NCBI GenBank assembly: GCA_950022295.1
Contig: OX465601.1
Span: 171,867,501 to 171,931,500 of the forward strand
Direction: 5' to 3'
Source of the DNA: Bromus sterilis
Taxonomy: Eukaryota > Streptophyta > Magnoliopsida > Poales > Poaceae
DNA length: 64,000 nucleotides
Positions 21,524-34,170 of the stretch are shown piece after piece. The notes beneath the pieces were generated by a model. The model made no database searches. It was not told the origin of the DNA and worked only from the letters and a program-made list of their open reading frames with translations. Every line of letters begins with the position of its first letter. Position 1 is the stretch's first letter. The position numbers were made by a program, and so were the translations under genes.

Positions 21524-24073
21524 CCTTAATTTTGTTGCAGTCGATGGCGTCGAGGGTCTCAGTAGTTTTCCCCCGGAAACAATCATGCATAAGACAAACG
21601 TTAGTTATCTCGGATATATCGAATACTTCTTATTTTTCTAAAAATGTAGATTTGTGCAATCGGGTGGCCTACTCGGCTTTGCCTTCGCCCCGCAGTCGTT
21701 TTTCTGTTCATTCCACCCTTTGGCTCTTGCTCTTACCAGCATTACAGCCGGCTTGCGGTCTGTAGATGGATCGAACAGTGGGCCGCAAGATGAAGTGTAC
21801 AGTACTTAGAATTTGGGGAGCAAACTCAACCGAGCAAACTTCCAAAAGGAAACGATCGGGTCGTCCAAATTGTTTTCTCTTTGTACGCTGTTCATGTGTG
21901 GTGTCCTCCAGCTTTTGCTCTTTGCCAGCGTTGCAGCCGGCATGCGGTCTGCAGATGGATCAAATCGCAGGCCTTTGGCCCCGTACACACTACTAATCCG
22001 TCTGTCGGAAATAACTATTTGGGTTATCCGGCCTGCCCAGAGGCAGCCGGTCCCAGGCCGAACATGCAGCCGACTAGAAATAACGCGGAGATAACCCCCG
22101 AAGAGTACTCAGGTTCATCCGTCATGCTTGCTTTGGTGAGCAGTATTGAGTGGAACTCACATTGAATTTTTGGCGCAGTCGGAACACCCACTGGGTCAAG
22201 GTGTAGCGTCCGGGTGACTTGGTGAGTCATCCGGAGGGTTTTCTGTTGATGTAGTGGACGGGACACTCGGCAGGCTCGTCCTCCGAGCCTCCGAGTGACT
22301 CGTCGAGTCGTTCGGAGAGTCTTTTGCTGACGAAGACGGGGCACTCGGCAGGCTCGTCCTCCGAGCCTCCGAGTGACTCGTCGAGTTATTCGGGCAAGTG
22401 ATCCCTTGTGGTTGCTCCAGCGGATGGTCTGCCATCCGGGTCACAACCACACTTCTTTTTCGCAATCAGCTGACCGGTCAGCGCAATCGGATTGACACCG
22501 ACCGACCTAACTTTTTTTTTTGCAGTCTTCCGGCCGATCTGACGCAGTCGGGGCCGATCTGACGTAGCCGCAGCCCAACTCTCTCTCTCTCTTTGCTGCA
22601 TCAAGATGGGGATCACAATGGGACTAGTAGCACAATCTGTCCAGCCACCCACACAGTCGGCCCTTTTTTTTTACCGATTGCTCTCCTTTTATGAATCTTG
22701 GCTCTTTGTTTCTCTCTTTTCTTGAGACAGAGGCCGAGCTGGAGGCCGGGACTTGCAGCTCGGAGGACATGCAAACGCAAATGGCGCACCGCCGGAGTCG
22801 GCACGGAGCAACCGGAAAGCCGCAGTCGGAGGGCCGCAGTCGGCGGGGCAGAACTCGTGAGAGGAGGCGCCTGGGGCGGAGCTTGAAGGAGCAGCGGGCC
22901 GAGCTGGCGGCATCTTGATGGGCCACACGGCACAGCCGGCGGGGAAGATGCAGTCGGCACAATCGGAGTGCCTCTAGTTCTTTTTGAATCCCTTTCGCTT
23001 CTCTGTATCTTCGGCAAACGGGAAGAGCACACGGACATGCAGTTCAGCAGTCGAAGGAAAGCGAAACGGAGCAGTTGGCATGCCTCAGCCGGAGTCGGGG
23101 CGGCTGCGCCCGCGAGGCAGTCGGCTAGGCGTCGGGCGCAGTCGGCGGGGGCCGGGCGCAATCGGCACCCGCAGCCTCCGAGCGCAGCGAAGAGCTGGAG
23201 GAGCTGGAGGGGCTGGGGCGCAGCCGGCGCGCCGGCACGCCCGCACACGGGCGGAGGAGCGTAGGGAGCCGGAGGGAGATGCCGCTGCTCCGTTGATTTC
23301 TCCAACCGAAAGTGGCGTGTGTGCAACACCAGATTCACAAGCAACTGGATGGATTCAGCTTGATTCTTGGTACGCACAGGCTTAGCACACACGGGGCATC
23401 GACATCAACTGGATGGATGGAAGACGTAGCCGCACTGGCCAGCGACAACAACCCACGGAGGCCGGCGGCTGCGCATGCGGAGACGGCTGGGGTAGCGCGA
23501 CCAGCGGCAGCCAGCGGGCGAAGTGGGCTATCGGGCGTGATGAGAGCCGGAATCGGCCAGCTCGGGATCGACGAGGAGGGCAAGCGGCCTTTATCTGGAA
23601 TGCGGCAGCGGCAGCCCGGCAGGCGGAGGTGTGCGGCTGGACGGCGAGGAGCCCGGGGCCGCACAAGGCCGCTGGCGCGCTAAAGGAGGGGACCAGGGGG
23701 CGCTGCCGCTGGAGAGGAATGATCCGCCGACCCAGCCGAGGCCGCCGCCGGCGACCGCGACAATGGCGGGAGAAGGAGTATCTTGACGCGGAGGTGCACC
23801 GGACGCTGCCGGTGCAGAGGAGGACGGGGAAGCCACGGACGCCGCCATCCGCAAAGACGAAGATGCGTACATGCGTCGCCTCCGGGACACCGACAGGTTG
23901 CCACTTGCGAAGCATGAGCTCGCACGGAGAGGAGCAGCGCGGCGCGCGCCACTGGATCCGCAGATGCTGTGCGGCAGCGGGGCTAGCCGGACGTTGACGA
24001 AGAAGAAATGGCGCCATTGAAGACGTCGGTGAAGAAAAATCCCGGCCGGAACAGAGATCCGGTCGCCTCAATA
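21524..24073. other. Internal region of E without recognisable genes
   Basis: The sequence is GC-rich, particularly 22700-24000, with many long overlapping ORFs on both strands. None shows a retrotransposon or plant protein domain, and their composition (Arg, Pro, Ala, Ser) follows base composition. It includes CAGTCGG motifs and a short CT run near 22580. Confidence 0.6.
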
Positions 24074-24092
24074 GCCCCACGGTGGGCACCAA
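24074..24092 (-). other. Primer-binding site of E (minus strand)
   Basis: Reading on the minus strand, TTGGTGCCCACCGTGGGGC follows the LTR end after one base. A similar PBS is known from other grass LTR elements. The primer tRNA was not assigned with confidence. Confidence 0.6.
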
Positions 24093-24093
24093 C

Positions 24094-24841
24094 TGTCGTC
24101 GATATGTGAACGACAGATGCCATAGGATGGCTAAAATGGGGGAACAATGCGCAGACGACGGCGCTCCGGACGGGTCTAGGTACAAGCACAGTCGGACACC
24201 GCGAAGTACCCAGGTTCGGGGCTCTCCGTAGAGATAAAACCCCTACTCCTTCCTGTCTGAACTATAGGCATATATCTGTGTACATGGTTGCTCCTTGAGC
24301 TGTATATTTTCTACTGCCGAGCTGTGCTGCTGTCACCCGAGCCGGCCTCTACCGAAAGGATCAAAGAGTGGAGAGAGCTCTTGGCTTGGCCTCTTGGAGC
24401 CCTTATATAGGAAGGCCCAAGGGGACAAGGAGACAAGAAGGTACAAGGGAGAAGGGGACAAGGAGAGCATGGGCAAAAGGTGGATGTGATGTAATTGTGA
24501 CACCTCCACTTTACACTATTCACCATGTCATGATCTGACTAAAGGCATCATGGTTTGTCTAATCGGCTCGTCTTGTCTGCTTGATGTAGATGTCTCGGTT
24601 GACCTCTTGGGCAACCAAGTGCGGGACAGTCGGCCGAGTGCGTGGGCAGTCGGCCGAGTGTGGGCAATCGGCCGAGTGTGGGCAATCGGCTGGCGCCCGA
24701 GCTGGGGCGCAGTCGGCGGGGGCGCAATCGGCGGAGTGTGCGGGGCAGTCGGCCGAGCTGAGCTGAGGGCGCAATCGGCGCCCGCTGCTTTCGAAGATTA
24801 TTCCCTCTGCTTGAACCTACCGGGGGTATATTCCCCCGACA
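24094..24841 (-). repeat. 5' LTR of E (right copy)
   Basis: 748 bp, nearly identical to 20342-21097. It lacks one GACAAGGG unit present in the left copy. Confidence 0.92.
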
Positions 24842-24846
24842 ATAAC

Positions 24847-26290
24847 CAAACCCCCATACACTCCTCCTCGGGGTACTTGTCTCTTTGTGAACCTCCTTAT
24901 TAGATTGAGAGTTACCGATAATATGTGCATGAGTTCTTCGGACTAATTAAGTATTGAAAGTTGACACTTCCACCTTCCCATATTTTGCTAGCCTCTCACG
25001 TGCCGTGCATTGCCTTCTTCTCACTCCGAGAGTTGGTGTCCACCTTCGCCGGTACATCCAAAACCTTGGCATGATACACTCTGTCTTCATAAGCCTCCTT
25101 ATATCTTTCCTCAAAACAGCCACCATACCTACCTATCAAGGCATTTCCATAGCCTTTCCGAGTTATATTGCCATGCAACTTCCACCTCTTCATGACTTGA
25201 TCTTCATGTCATACATGTTCCTGCTACACTGGCAGCAACATACATTGCATACATCATGATAATTACATCTTCTTTATGTTTTGAGTACCTTGTAAAGTGT
25301 GAAAGATATCCTTTACCTTCTTGTAAAATAGAGTGTTGCCCTTAAGTGGGGAAAAGATCCCAAAGTGGACACAATAAAAGATCCCAAAGAGGACAAATGA
25401 GAGTTAAATAGAAAGAGCCATTGAGGCCACAAAAAATACAAAAAAATAGAAAAAGAGAAAAAGAAATAAAAAGAGAGAAAGGGGCAACACTACTATCCTT
25501 TTGAGAGATCCACACTAGTACTCCCCTTATATCCTTGTACTCCTTAGAGATGATCTTTATGCATATAGCTATGTGGGGACATTCACACTAAAGAACTTGG
25601 CTTGCATATTCCAAGGATGAGCCTCCTCAAACGAGCTCTAGGTCTTCATGAGCGAGCAAGTTAGATGCACCCCCACTAGTTCCTTTGGAGACCTTCTTAG
25701 CTCGTATGTGCATCCATTGCATGGCAATCCGTACTCCTCACATCATATCTATCATTTGGCCTTTCTTGCCTATGATTGTCCTCATTGATGTGAGCCTTTC
25801 TCATCCTTTTTGATCTCCTCCTCCGTACTTCTCTCTTTTCCATCCTAAGTGTCAAGTCTCGTTCTTACGCTCATCCATTGCATGAGTGCTCAAAATATCA
25901 AAAAGGAGTGGATCAAATTGACTTGTACCTGGCTAGTGGTCTGGGGACGAGTCAAGATAAGATTCCAAAGAAGACCAAGTGTGAAACTTTATTAGATTGA
26001 GTTTTCAACACAAAAATACCTTTTCTCGTATTCCCTATCCCCCTTCTTGCACGCAAACACCATTTGGAGATATTCGAGTCACGGACAGCGAGAGCTCTTG
26101 CACCTAATGTTCTTTTCTTACTTGTTTCAATGCCAATATAGACTCTTGCATGTTATGACTTGAATTGAATCTCTAACCTTGATTGCTTTACTTTTCAAAG
26201 TTCTTTCATGGTTGCTAGCATGTCACCACAGAAATTATGTTGTTATCATTTACCTACTCGAGGACGAGCAGGAATTAAGCTTGGGGATGT
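24847..26290 (+). other. C1 internal region after E, with polypurine tract at its end
   Basis: AT-rich, no coding evidence. The stretch TTAAGCTTGGGGATGT at 26275-26290 directly before the 3' LTR is the likely polypurine tract. Confidence 0.65.
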
Positions 26291-27845
26291 TGATACGTCC
26301 AAAACGTATCTATAATTTCTGCTTGCTCCATGCATGTTTTGTGTGATATTCCTATGATCTAGATACACTTTCATACACTTTTGATCATATTTGGACTAAC
26401 CTATTAACTCAGTGCACCCCAGTGTCAGTTCCTGTTTTCTACTGTTTTTCTATTTCAGTTTTCCCCCATATAAAAAGTGCTAGAAAAATTCCCGGAAAAA
26501 TACAGGAAAAATCAGCGTACAAGAAGCTTCGAGAAGAGCCCTGGAGGGGCCAGAGGGGAGCCAGGGGCCCCAGGCGGCCACCCGGCGCGGTCCCACCCCT
26601 GGCCGCGCTAGGGGGCGCCTGGGGCCCCTGGTCCACCTCTGGTTGCCCCCCTTTGCCTATTTATTCTCCGTCATGGGAAAACTCCAGAAGAAGATCCCTA
26701 TTCCGCGAACTCGCCTCTGTTCCTCCGCCGCCGCGCTTCCAAGATCGGGAGCACTAGAAGACCTCTTCCCGGCACCCTGCCGGAGGGAGGATTGACCTCC
26801 GGGAGTCTCCGCTCCACCATGGATGCTCTCGGATGTCTCGTGAGTAGTTTTCCTTGGACCATGGGTCCGTGATCAGTAGCTATGTGATGTTCTTCTCCCC
26901 TCTTTGATCTTCATTGTTTAGACCTCGTGAGCTGCCCTACATGATCGAGGCACCTTTGTAATATTTCTGCTGTTGCTATGCTGAGTTTGGAGGGATCTGA
27001 TGGATTATGAGATTATGTTCAGATTGTGATAGAGTAATATATTTGGTTTTTATCTCTTATATTTTTGTTCCTAAGTAATTATTTCATGTTCTCCGTTGCT
27101 GTTTATTGCTTTGGCCAAGCAGTAGGTAGTGACTCCAAGAGGGAACGTTGTGCTCGATTGTGGGTTCATGCCCCCCGATGACATGCTTGAGTGACAGAAA
27201 CATGAGTCTAGGGGATGTGCTGTTGCCACAAGGGGGAAAACAACGGTGCTTGTAACTGCGGTTACAAGGATTGTTTACTTTACGCAGAGTTCTTTTTAAT
27301 GCAATTGTCTATTGCTTTGGGTTTACACTTTGGGTGGGGCTCGCAACTTAATACCAGCGAGATGTTCTGGATAGATATCTCAAGGTGGATGATTAGTAGT
27401 AGATGCAGATGGATTTCGGTCTACTTATTTTGGCGTACTGCCCGTGCTTTTGAACCTCGTCCTTTCTTTTGTAGCATAGTTAGCATTGTGGTGCGTTCAT
27501 AATCCTGTCAATTGCCTTTCTGTAATTTGTTTACCTCGCATAGCAATTTTATCGTCTTTTGGGAGAGAGACATCACTAGCGAACATCACGTATCCCGGTC
27601 CATATCCTCATTACTGTTTCCACGCTATATTTACTTTACTGCTTTTACTTGCTATCATTATCCCTTGCATTTTATTCTTTGTGAACAACAAGACCGGAGA
27701 GATTGACAACCTCTCTGAACTTCGTTGGGAACAAAGTTATCTGTGTCTGTGTGCAGGTCCGCGTCAGTTGCACCGCTGACACCTACTTATCATCTCTGGA
27801 GTCCTACTGGAGACAAACCTTGGTATCTTCACCGAGGGAAAACTG
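26291..27845 (+). repeat. 3' LTR of C1, truncated at its 3' end
   Basis: It follows the 5' LTR base by base up to GAGGGAAAACTG, then changes abruptly at 27846 to D sequence. About 58 bp of LTR are missing. Confidence 0.88.
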
Positions 27846-29789
27846 CGTCTGTGGGAACTTCGCAGGTTGGAATCACGATCTCGGCGGGCCCTTCGCCAGC
27901 ACCCATCACGATAGTGACTTATTCAGCACTCGTCGACTCCATGACTCGAGCAGATTCCGATCTGTTCAGGTCCCTCGGTTTCGTGGCCCACCTTCCGACC
28001 TTTCGGCCAGCCTTCGCCGACCTACGCACTGGTACCAACCTGTCCTTCGGTGGGTACCAGATCTACATCAACCATTGGGGCACTCTCCGCCTCACAGATC
28101 GCGCTCGAGCACCCACAGCAACAACCGCTATGGAAGCAATCGAAGACGAAGCACCCGCCCACGCGGCGACTCCGCGAGTCAGCCACGACTCCCACCCCAA
28201 CACAAGACTTTGCACCGCTCGCAACTACTCGAGTGGATCATCAACATGGAAGAAGTGCAGCACAGACGTGACCGGGCTAGAAGTCAGGGCGCCGTTCCAG
28301 GTGTTCATGGCAGACACTCACGAGCGAACAGCAGACGACAAAGGCCAAGACAAAGACCCGAGCAGTCATAGAGACACACGCTCAAACAGCAAAAGCGGCG
28401 ATCCTGACAATACTGGACAGATTACCGTCACTCTTGGAGAACCAGGAACCATACCAAGAAAAGTATTTAAAAGACTGGAGCACAGCAACCGCAGGAACGA
28501 CGAGCCAGAGAGCAGCAGGCGCAAGATCTCAGAAGCGGCAAAAGAGGACCAACGCATAGAGAAAATTTGCCTATCCAAAGAAGCAATCGCCAGAGTAAAA
28601 GATGCAGTAAAACGAGAAAAACTGCTCCCAGAGAACGCAACCCGCGACAAGCTCAGAGCATACAACAAGCTAGCAAGTGACATCACCAAGAAAACAAGAC
28701 AGCAGCGCCTAGAATTGGAGAAGCAAGGAAAAATCTCCACCAACTCGAGGACCAACCGCAAAGCACCGCCCGAAAGCGACTCCTCCGACTACGGCTACCC
28801 CATCCGAGCCAAATCCAGATTCAGCAACCTGAGACGTACAGATAAGAAGAAAGTTGCCCGCAAACTAGACGATGACTTTAGGCTGGAAGAGGACGACGAA
28901 GAAGAAGAACAACTCACACGAGCAGAAGCTCTCATAAATGCCCAGGAATATCTCTCTCGTGCTTAAAAGGGCAGAAAGGGTGCAGTAGATCGCAATACAA
29001 CGATGGCACTCAAGGTAATGAAGGATGTCATCACCGCCTTGGCACCTAAAAAAACAGGCGCAAGACGAGCACCCCGCGAACAGACACCGGACATGGACCC
29101 CAGCTCGCCTGACGACGATGAAGAGGATAGCAGCGAGGACTGGCGCATGCGCTCAAACAGAAATAAAGACCACGACAAGGACGACAATGGCAACCGACAA
29201 AGCAACAATCGACAAGACGCATGTGACGACATAACTCAACACAAAGTCAACCGAGGAAGACCAAGACGCGCAGCCCGCGAAGAGTACTCAGATGAGCACG
29301 CATCCGACGAAGACATAGAACCATGCGGCGCACTATGCTTCACGCGATCCATACGCGAGACGCGGATTCCAAAAGGTTTTTAACTAAATTCCACAACGCA
29401 CAAATATGACAGACTGGAGGAGCCAGAAGCATGGCTCGACGACTACCTAACAGCCGTCAAATTCCAACAGGGAACAAATATCACGACAATGCAGTACGTG
29501 CAGCTCATGCTCGAAAGCTCGGCGCGCCACTGGCTGAAGAACCTACCACGAGGATCGATCAGCTCCTGGAAGCAGTTTCGCAGCGCCTTCATCGAGAACT
29601 TCAAATCCTCCTACAAACGACCAGCATTACTCGAGGAGCTGAGAGCCTGCAGGCAAGGAACCAGAGAGTCCCTGAGAGCGTACATTCAGCGGTGGACCAC
29701 ACCCAAAAACTCAGCCAAGGACATATCAGACGAAAGTGCGATCGACGCATTCAGAAGAGGCCTGCAACGCATTGACTTCAAAGAGCAAC
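27846..29789 (+). pseudogene. gag: Gag of element D, first part
   Basis: A single frame runs from 27846 to 29789, with TAA stops at 28964-28966 and 29381-29383. The first part has LGFVAHLPTFRPAFADLR and a long Lys/Arg/Glu-rich region. The last 130 codons hold the Retrotrans_gag-type core: YDRLEEPEAWLDDYLTAVKF, then ARHWLKNLPRG, SWKQFRSAFIENF and LRAYIQRW. The true start is unknown because the upstream D leader is deleted; the open frame now extends back into the C1 LTR. Element F interrupts codon Leu at 29789/29790, and the frame continues at 40064. The product would be the capsid protein. Confidence 0.85.
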
Positions 29790-31365
29790 TGATGGCGGAG
29801 AAGTTAATAGGTTTAGTTGGGTTGCCTTCCCTGTTAACCGCGCCAATAAACGATTCTTGATTACCCACAAGTCTAGGGGATCAATTGTAGCTTTTAGATA
29901 AATAAGAGTATCGATCCCACGAGGAGCAAAAGGTGTTGATAACTGACACTGGATACGGAAAGTCTGCAAACACTCAAAGGTAAATATTTTAGGGGTTTTT
30001 GGTTAAAGCAACAGAAAATTAAAAGACAGGCAAAGTAAACAGGGTAACTGAGGAGTAGGAAGTGGCCCAATCCTTTCACAAGGATAAGCCTAGGAACTGA
30101 ACTTATAAAAGCTAAAGCGTTCTCGAGAAAACACGGGAGAGATAGTCTAGTCACTTTCACCATACTCCGCCAAGTAATATGTATCGTGTGATAAGTGTCA
30201 GTGGGTGAATCAATGCTAGTACACCTTCTAGACTAAGATAAGTGTACTCTTATGATTACACACCTTGCAAGCATCCGCAAATACAAGGTAGTTATTAAGG
30301 CATAAGCCTAACCACAGCATTACGATCAAGGATCCATAAATCCCTTGTGCGAAAGTCTGTGAACTGGGGTTCAGGTTTTTGTCACTCCGGCAACCCACCA
30401 CAAGCATCCTTTATGCACAATGTATTCCTCTAGGCCCATGAAAGGTAAAGTGTTATGTGTTCGACTCACATAACACCACTAGAGAAATAACAACACAACT
30501 TAAGTATCAAACAACACATAATACTTCAACATCATATGACTACTAACAACTAGACTGCTCCCATGTTCTCAAGAACTAAAGTAACTACTCACAAGACATA
30601 AAAGAGATCATGATCAGAGGTGATAAATAGGTGATGAACAATCTGGACACAATGATATTTCTCCAACAAAACTCAATAGCATTCACCACAAAGTACTAAT
30701 CAACACCAACAGAGTAGAGGGGATAGATAGTATGGATTACAACACAAGTTGCAATTGTGAGATGAGATGGGATGTAGATGGAGATGGTGCTGATGTTGAT
30801 GATGATCTCAATGATGCCCGTGACAATGATGATGATGATGATGATGATGGCGACGATCTCCCCTTCCGGGAGGTGATCTCCCCGGCGGAATCGGCCCGCC
30901 GGAGATGGCTTTTCTCCTCTGTAGGTTTCCGCACCGTGGCGGCGGCGAAACGCGGAAACAACTCCTTTTTAGGGGTTTCCACCCCAGGGGGGTTAAATAG
31001 GCCAAAGGGGGCACCAAGAGGGGCACCAGACACCCAGGAGGGTGCCTGGCGCGGCCAGGAGGGGGGCCGCGCCAGGCACCCTTCTGGCTGCCTGGTGGGT
31101 CCCCTCACCTCCTCCTTTGGTGATTCCCAGTCATTTTCCATAAAAACGCTTCCCCTAAAATTTCATCACATTTGGAATTGATCTGATTGAGCAACTTGGT
31201 ATCCACTTTTTACCGCTGAATTCTGGTTCTGCTGCTTCGGCATCGGAAAGTTGTAAACTGTGTAAAATAAGCCAAAACAACATAAGAAAAATACTTTAAA
31301 GTGGAATATATCAATGAATAAGGTGAAATCACAATATAAAATAGTGATGCTTTTTGGACGTATCA
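29790..31365 (-). repeat. 3' LTR of F (left copy)
   Basis: 1576 bp. It contains 154 bp (30119-30272) that are replaced in the right copy by about 27 bp of filler, and a GAT microsatellite at 30826-30849. Confidence 0.92.
30826..30849. repeat. ATG/GAT trinucleotide microsatellite
   Basis: Eight consecutive ATG units in the left LTR of F. The right LTR has only a degenerate version (39484-39540). Confidence 0.8.
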
Positions 31366-31379
31366 ACTCCCCCAAGCTT
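31366..31379 (-). other. Polypurine tract of F (minus strand)
   Basis: On the minus strand AAGCTTGGGGGAGT lies directly before the 3' LTR start TGATACGTCC. Confidence 0.7.
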
Positions 31380-32983
31380 AAACCTCGCTTGTCCCCAAGC
31401 GATTGTTGAGCTCGGTAAACCTGTCCACAAGTTTAGAGAGTGAAGTGTCGATAAAAGAATACGAACAAGAAGCATCAAGATTCCTCACCAAACTTAAGCA
31501 TCCTCAACAGCAACCTCAACTTATAAGGTCCTTATAAGAAGTAGTAACAATTATAACAAGGTAGGACCTGGAAAACTCATCAAATCATGGCAAACATAGC
31601 CTTGGTCAAGGAGCAACTAATAACTTTTACTTTTTCTCTTTCACTTATAATGGAACAGTTGAAGCTTTTGAAAGAACATGTTATTAGTCAAGAAGTGCGC
31701 ATGTCAACACAAAGGAAGATGTTTACTAAGCATAAGCTTTTGCAAACAACTCACTTATCAAAAGATAATGTCAACAAAGATGTAACATGCTAGATTTCAA
31801 TGCAACTTTATATGCAAGCATCTTTATTAACATCAAGTGTCTGTTCTCTCTATAGAAAGGAAGGAAGTAGGAAGGACTGACTTAGCACAAAATAAAGATA
31901 AACCCCGTGCAAAAGGGTAAGCAGGGAAAACTCATGTGCCATCTCTAGATCAAACAGAATAAAAACAAACTTTTGGGAGGTGCATGATCCGACAACGAAT
32001 GCTCATAGATAACTCACTCACTTCATGATTTGGACAAGTTTCGAGGAACGGCTCCCATGTGGGGACGATCACATCCCCTTGGATTCCTTTTTTTATCACT
32101 CGTAAAGGGCGAAGGAACTTGTGTGTTTAGTATTTATCTTTTACGAGCTGGGCACTCATGCCAGTCCCTTCTCGTATTAGGGGTTTGCAGATTAGACATG
32201 CAATCCCAAGATAAAACTTGTCCAAATTAAGAAGATCATGGGTTACCCACCACTTCCTCATGAGCTGAATCAGCGGCACAAAACAGAAGATTTTGAACAT
32301 CTAAAGATAGAACATAAATTATATACTTTAGGAGTGGTAGTGGAATACCACAAGTAGGAAGGTATGGTGGACTCAAGTGGAAGAAGTTGGTTTCAGGGTA
32401 TGGACGTACAAGCAGAATTCCGCTTGGTACAGAGTTTTGGCTAGCAAGGCTTTGAGAGAGCAGACAAATGATGACAACTTAGATGCAAGCAGTACAAAGT
32501 ATGAACATTAAAACTAACATGAAACATCAAGTTGTCTTCCTTGTCAACATAACACTTCAAGCATAATAACACAAAGGTTTTGGCTATGTTGCTACTTTGA
32601 GAAAAACATGCTTGTTGTTATGACCAAAGCTATACTTGCCAAGATTAAATAAAGTTTTCGAAGCCATACCTGATATAAGGTCAAAGCTCCCCATAAGAAT
32701 CAGCTCATAATGTCGATTGCGTGAAGAGAATACCAAGTGCAGCGAAGAAACCAATAGACTTCTCATTAATATTCCTTCATAGACGACTCCAAACTCACTG
32801 ATATAAAGCTCTCCACAAAAGGAGTGATAGACCTCAAAGCAACACCTATTTCATAAAGTAACCTCCCTAGACATGATATGACTCTACTTGACTCCTAAAG
32901 ACAAAGACAAAAGATAAAGATACCGGGCACTCCCCCAAGCTTGGAACAAGCCAAGGGGATGCCATTACCCGAGGAGATTTACT
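31380..32983 (-). other. 3' untranslated region of F
   Basis: No ORF with family resemblance on either strand. It is AT-rich and lies between the 3' ORF and the polypurine tract. Confidence 0.6.
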
Positions 32984-33486
32984 CCTCATTCTTGTTGTTG
33001 GGGTTGAACATGTTTTCCCTGGCGAAGCGCTTCCACGGTAAAGGCTCTCCAGTCTCGAAGGACATCTTAGTCTCCAGGATCCTGCACTCAGTAGCCAAAC
33101 CTATGTGTGAGAACCTGAGTTCATACTCACAATTCTGGTTCTAAAGATCATAGATCTGTGCTTGCAGTTCATAGAGCTTGTCTTCTAGTGCAGCCAAACT
33201 TGTCAGCATCCCCTTTGTCTCCTTCTTGTGGAAAGTCTTTAACTCGTTCATCATGTCGAAGTTGTCTTCAACACTACGCTCCACCATCTTCTTGTACTTG
33301 AAAACCTCTTGTTCCATCTCCTTCAGCCGATCTTCGGTGCTCCCCCTTGACTGGTCCCTTCAGATCTTCCATGCGGAGGACACCGTCCTCGACATGAAGG
33401 ACCTGGGGGTGCCTCTTCACCTCTACGAGGTAAGGGTTGATGACGTTGACGACGAACTTGTCCTTAGGGGAACTTGGAGAAGCCAT
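32984..33486 (-). pseudogene. 3' coiled-coil ORF of F, frameshifted
   Basis: Starting at 33486, the minus strand reads MASPSSPKDKFVVNVINPYL and VKRHPQVLHVEDGVLRMEDL. Near 33345 the sensible reading moves to another frame, with a heptad-like charged stretch (MEQEVFKYKKMVERSVEDNF, then LAALEDKLYELQAQIYDL) and, after a TAG near 33140, ends by about 32984. The product would be a roughly 165-residue coiled-coil protein. Position after integrase matches extra 3' ORFs (env-like or otherwise) of Athila-type elements, but no membrane segment is seen. Function unknown. Confidence 0.55.
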
Positions 33487-33858
33487 GGAATCTAAATCTT
33501 CTAAAAGTTTTCCTGGCAGAAACAGACCGAGAAAGAAAACACACGAAATCGCGGGATACGGTGTCGGGATGATCCGGGAAAATATATAGAAAAAAATTCT
33601 GCAACAGAAGGAAGGTTCCGACCCTAGGTGGAGTCGGAGGCGGAGTCCGGGGCAGCCAGGAGGGTGCCCGGCGCGGCCAGGAGGGGGGTCGCGCCAGGGG
33701 GCCTCCTGGCCTCCCTGGAGCTCCTCTCCGGCTCCAATTGGGCTTGGAATTTTCCTAATTTTGCAAAAACTCTGAAAAGTTAACTTTTATTGACATCCGC
33801 GGTGTTTTCTTACCATAATTCATACCTTTTCTAATTCTGCTCCTGTCAGAGTCTGAAA

Positions 33859-34170
33859 CTAGGTTGCAACATGTTCTTCATGAGTACTTGTATATATCAT
33901 GTTTGCATCCACATTGATTGGATCACCTGCCATATAATGTTTGAGTCTTTGTCCATTCACAACTTGAGGTTTGGTGCCTTCGAAATTATTGATCTTGATA
34001 GCACCGGACCGATATACTTCTTCAATATGAAAAGTTCCTTCCCATCTAGAAAGTAGTTTACCTGGAGAAAACCTGAAACGAGATCTAAACAACAAAACTT
34101 TATCACCCACATTAAATTCACGTTTCAGAATTATTTTATCGTGCCACTTCTTTACCTTTTCCTTGAACAT
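33859..34170 (-). pseudogene. pol: Integrase C-terminal part of F
   Basis: This is the same frame as the integrase ORF, separated from it only by the TAA at 34171-34173. It holds KVKKWHDKIILKREFNVGDK and the following LLFRSRFRFSPGKL, the small basic C-terminal region of Ty3/gypsy integrases that binds DNA. There is no chromodomain, in keeping with a non-chromovirus (Athila/Tat) assignment. Confidence 0.85.

Larger units (their letters stand above)
20342..24841 (-). mobile_element. Element E, non-coding LTR retrotransposon (4.5 kb) with minisatellites
   Basis: LTRs of 756 bp (20342-21097) and 748 bp (24094-24841) start TGTCGTCGATATG and end CCCCCAACA or CCCCCGACA. The duplication is perfect: ATAAC at 20337-20341 and 24842-24846. 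A PBS in reverse at 24074-24092 places the element on the minus strand. The 3-kb internal part has a 120-130-bp tandem array and GC-rich sequence but no Gag or Pol. The two LTRs differ by about a dozen substitutions plus one 8-bp indel by eye, so it is fairly young. Confidence 0.93.
16171..27845 (+). mobile_element. Element C1, non-autonomous gypsy-type element with one unknown ORF
   Basis: Two LTRs in direct orientation (16171-17785 and 26291-27845) flank an internal domain with a tRNA-Asp PBS, one 406-codon ORF, element E and a purine-rich tract before the 3' LTR. Left flank is GCCGA (16166-16170). The right LTR is cut about 58 bp short at 27845, so the right duplication is lost. No Gag, protease, RT or integrase is encoded. 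The LTRs differ at a few percent of sites by eye. Confidence 0.88.

Noticed and set aside
22613..24185. Long minus-strand ORFs (259 and 267 codons) inside E
   Set aside because: Low-complexity Pro/Arg/Ser/Ala composition in GC-rich DNA, overlapped by equally long ORFs on the other strand, no domain.
24996..25259. ORFs on both strands in the C1 3' region (65 and 101 codons)
   Set aside because: Short, mutually overlapping, no similarity to retroelement proteins; treated as untranslated sequence.
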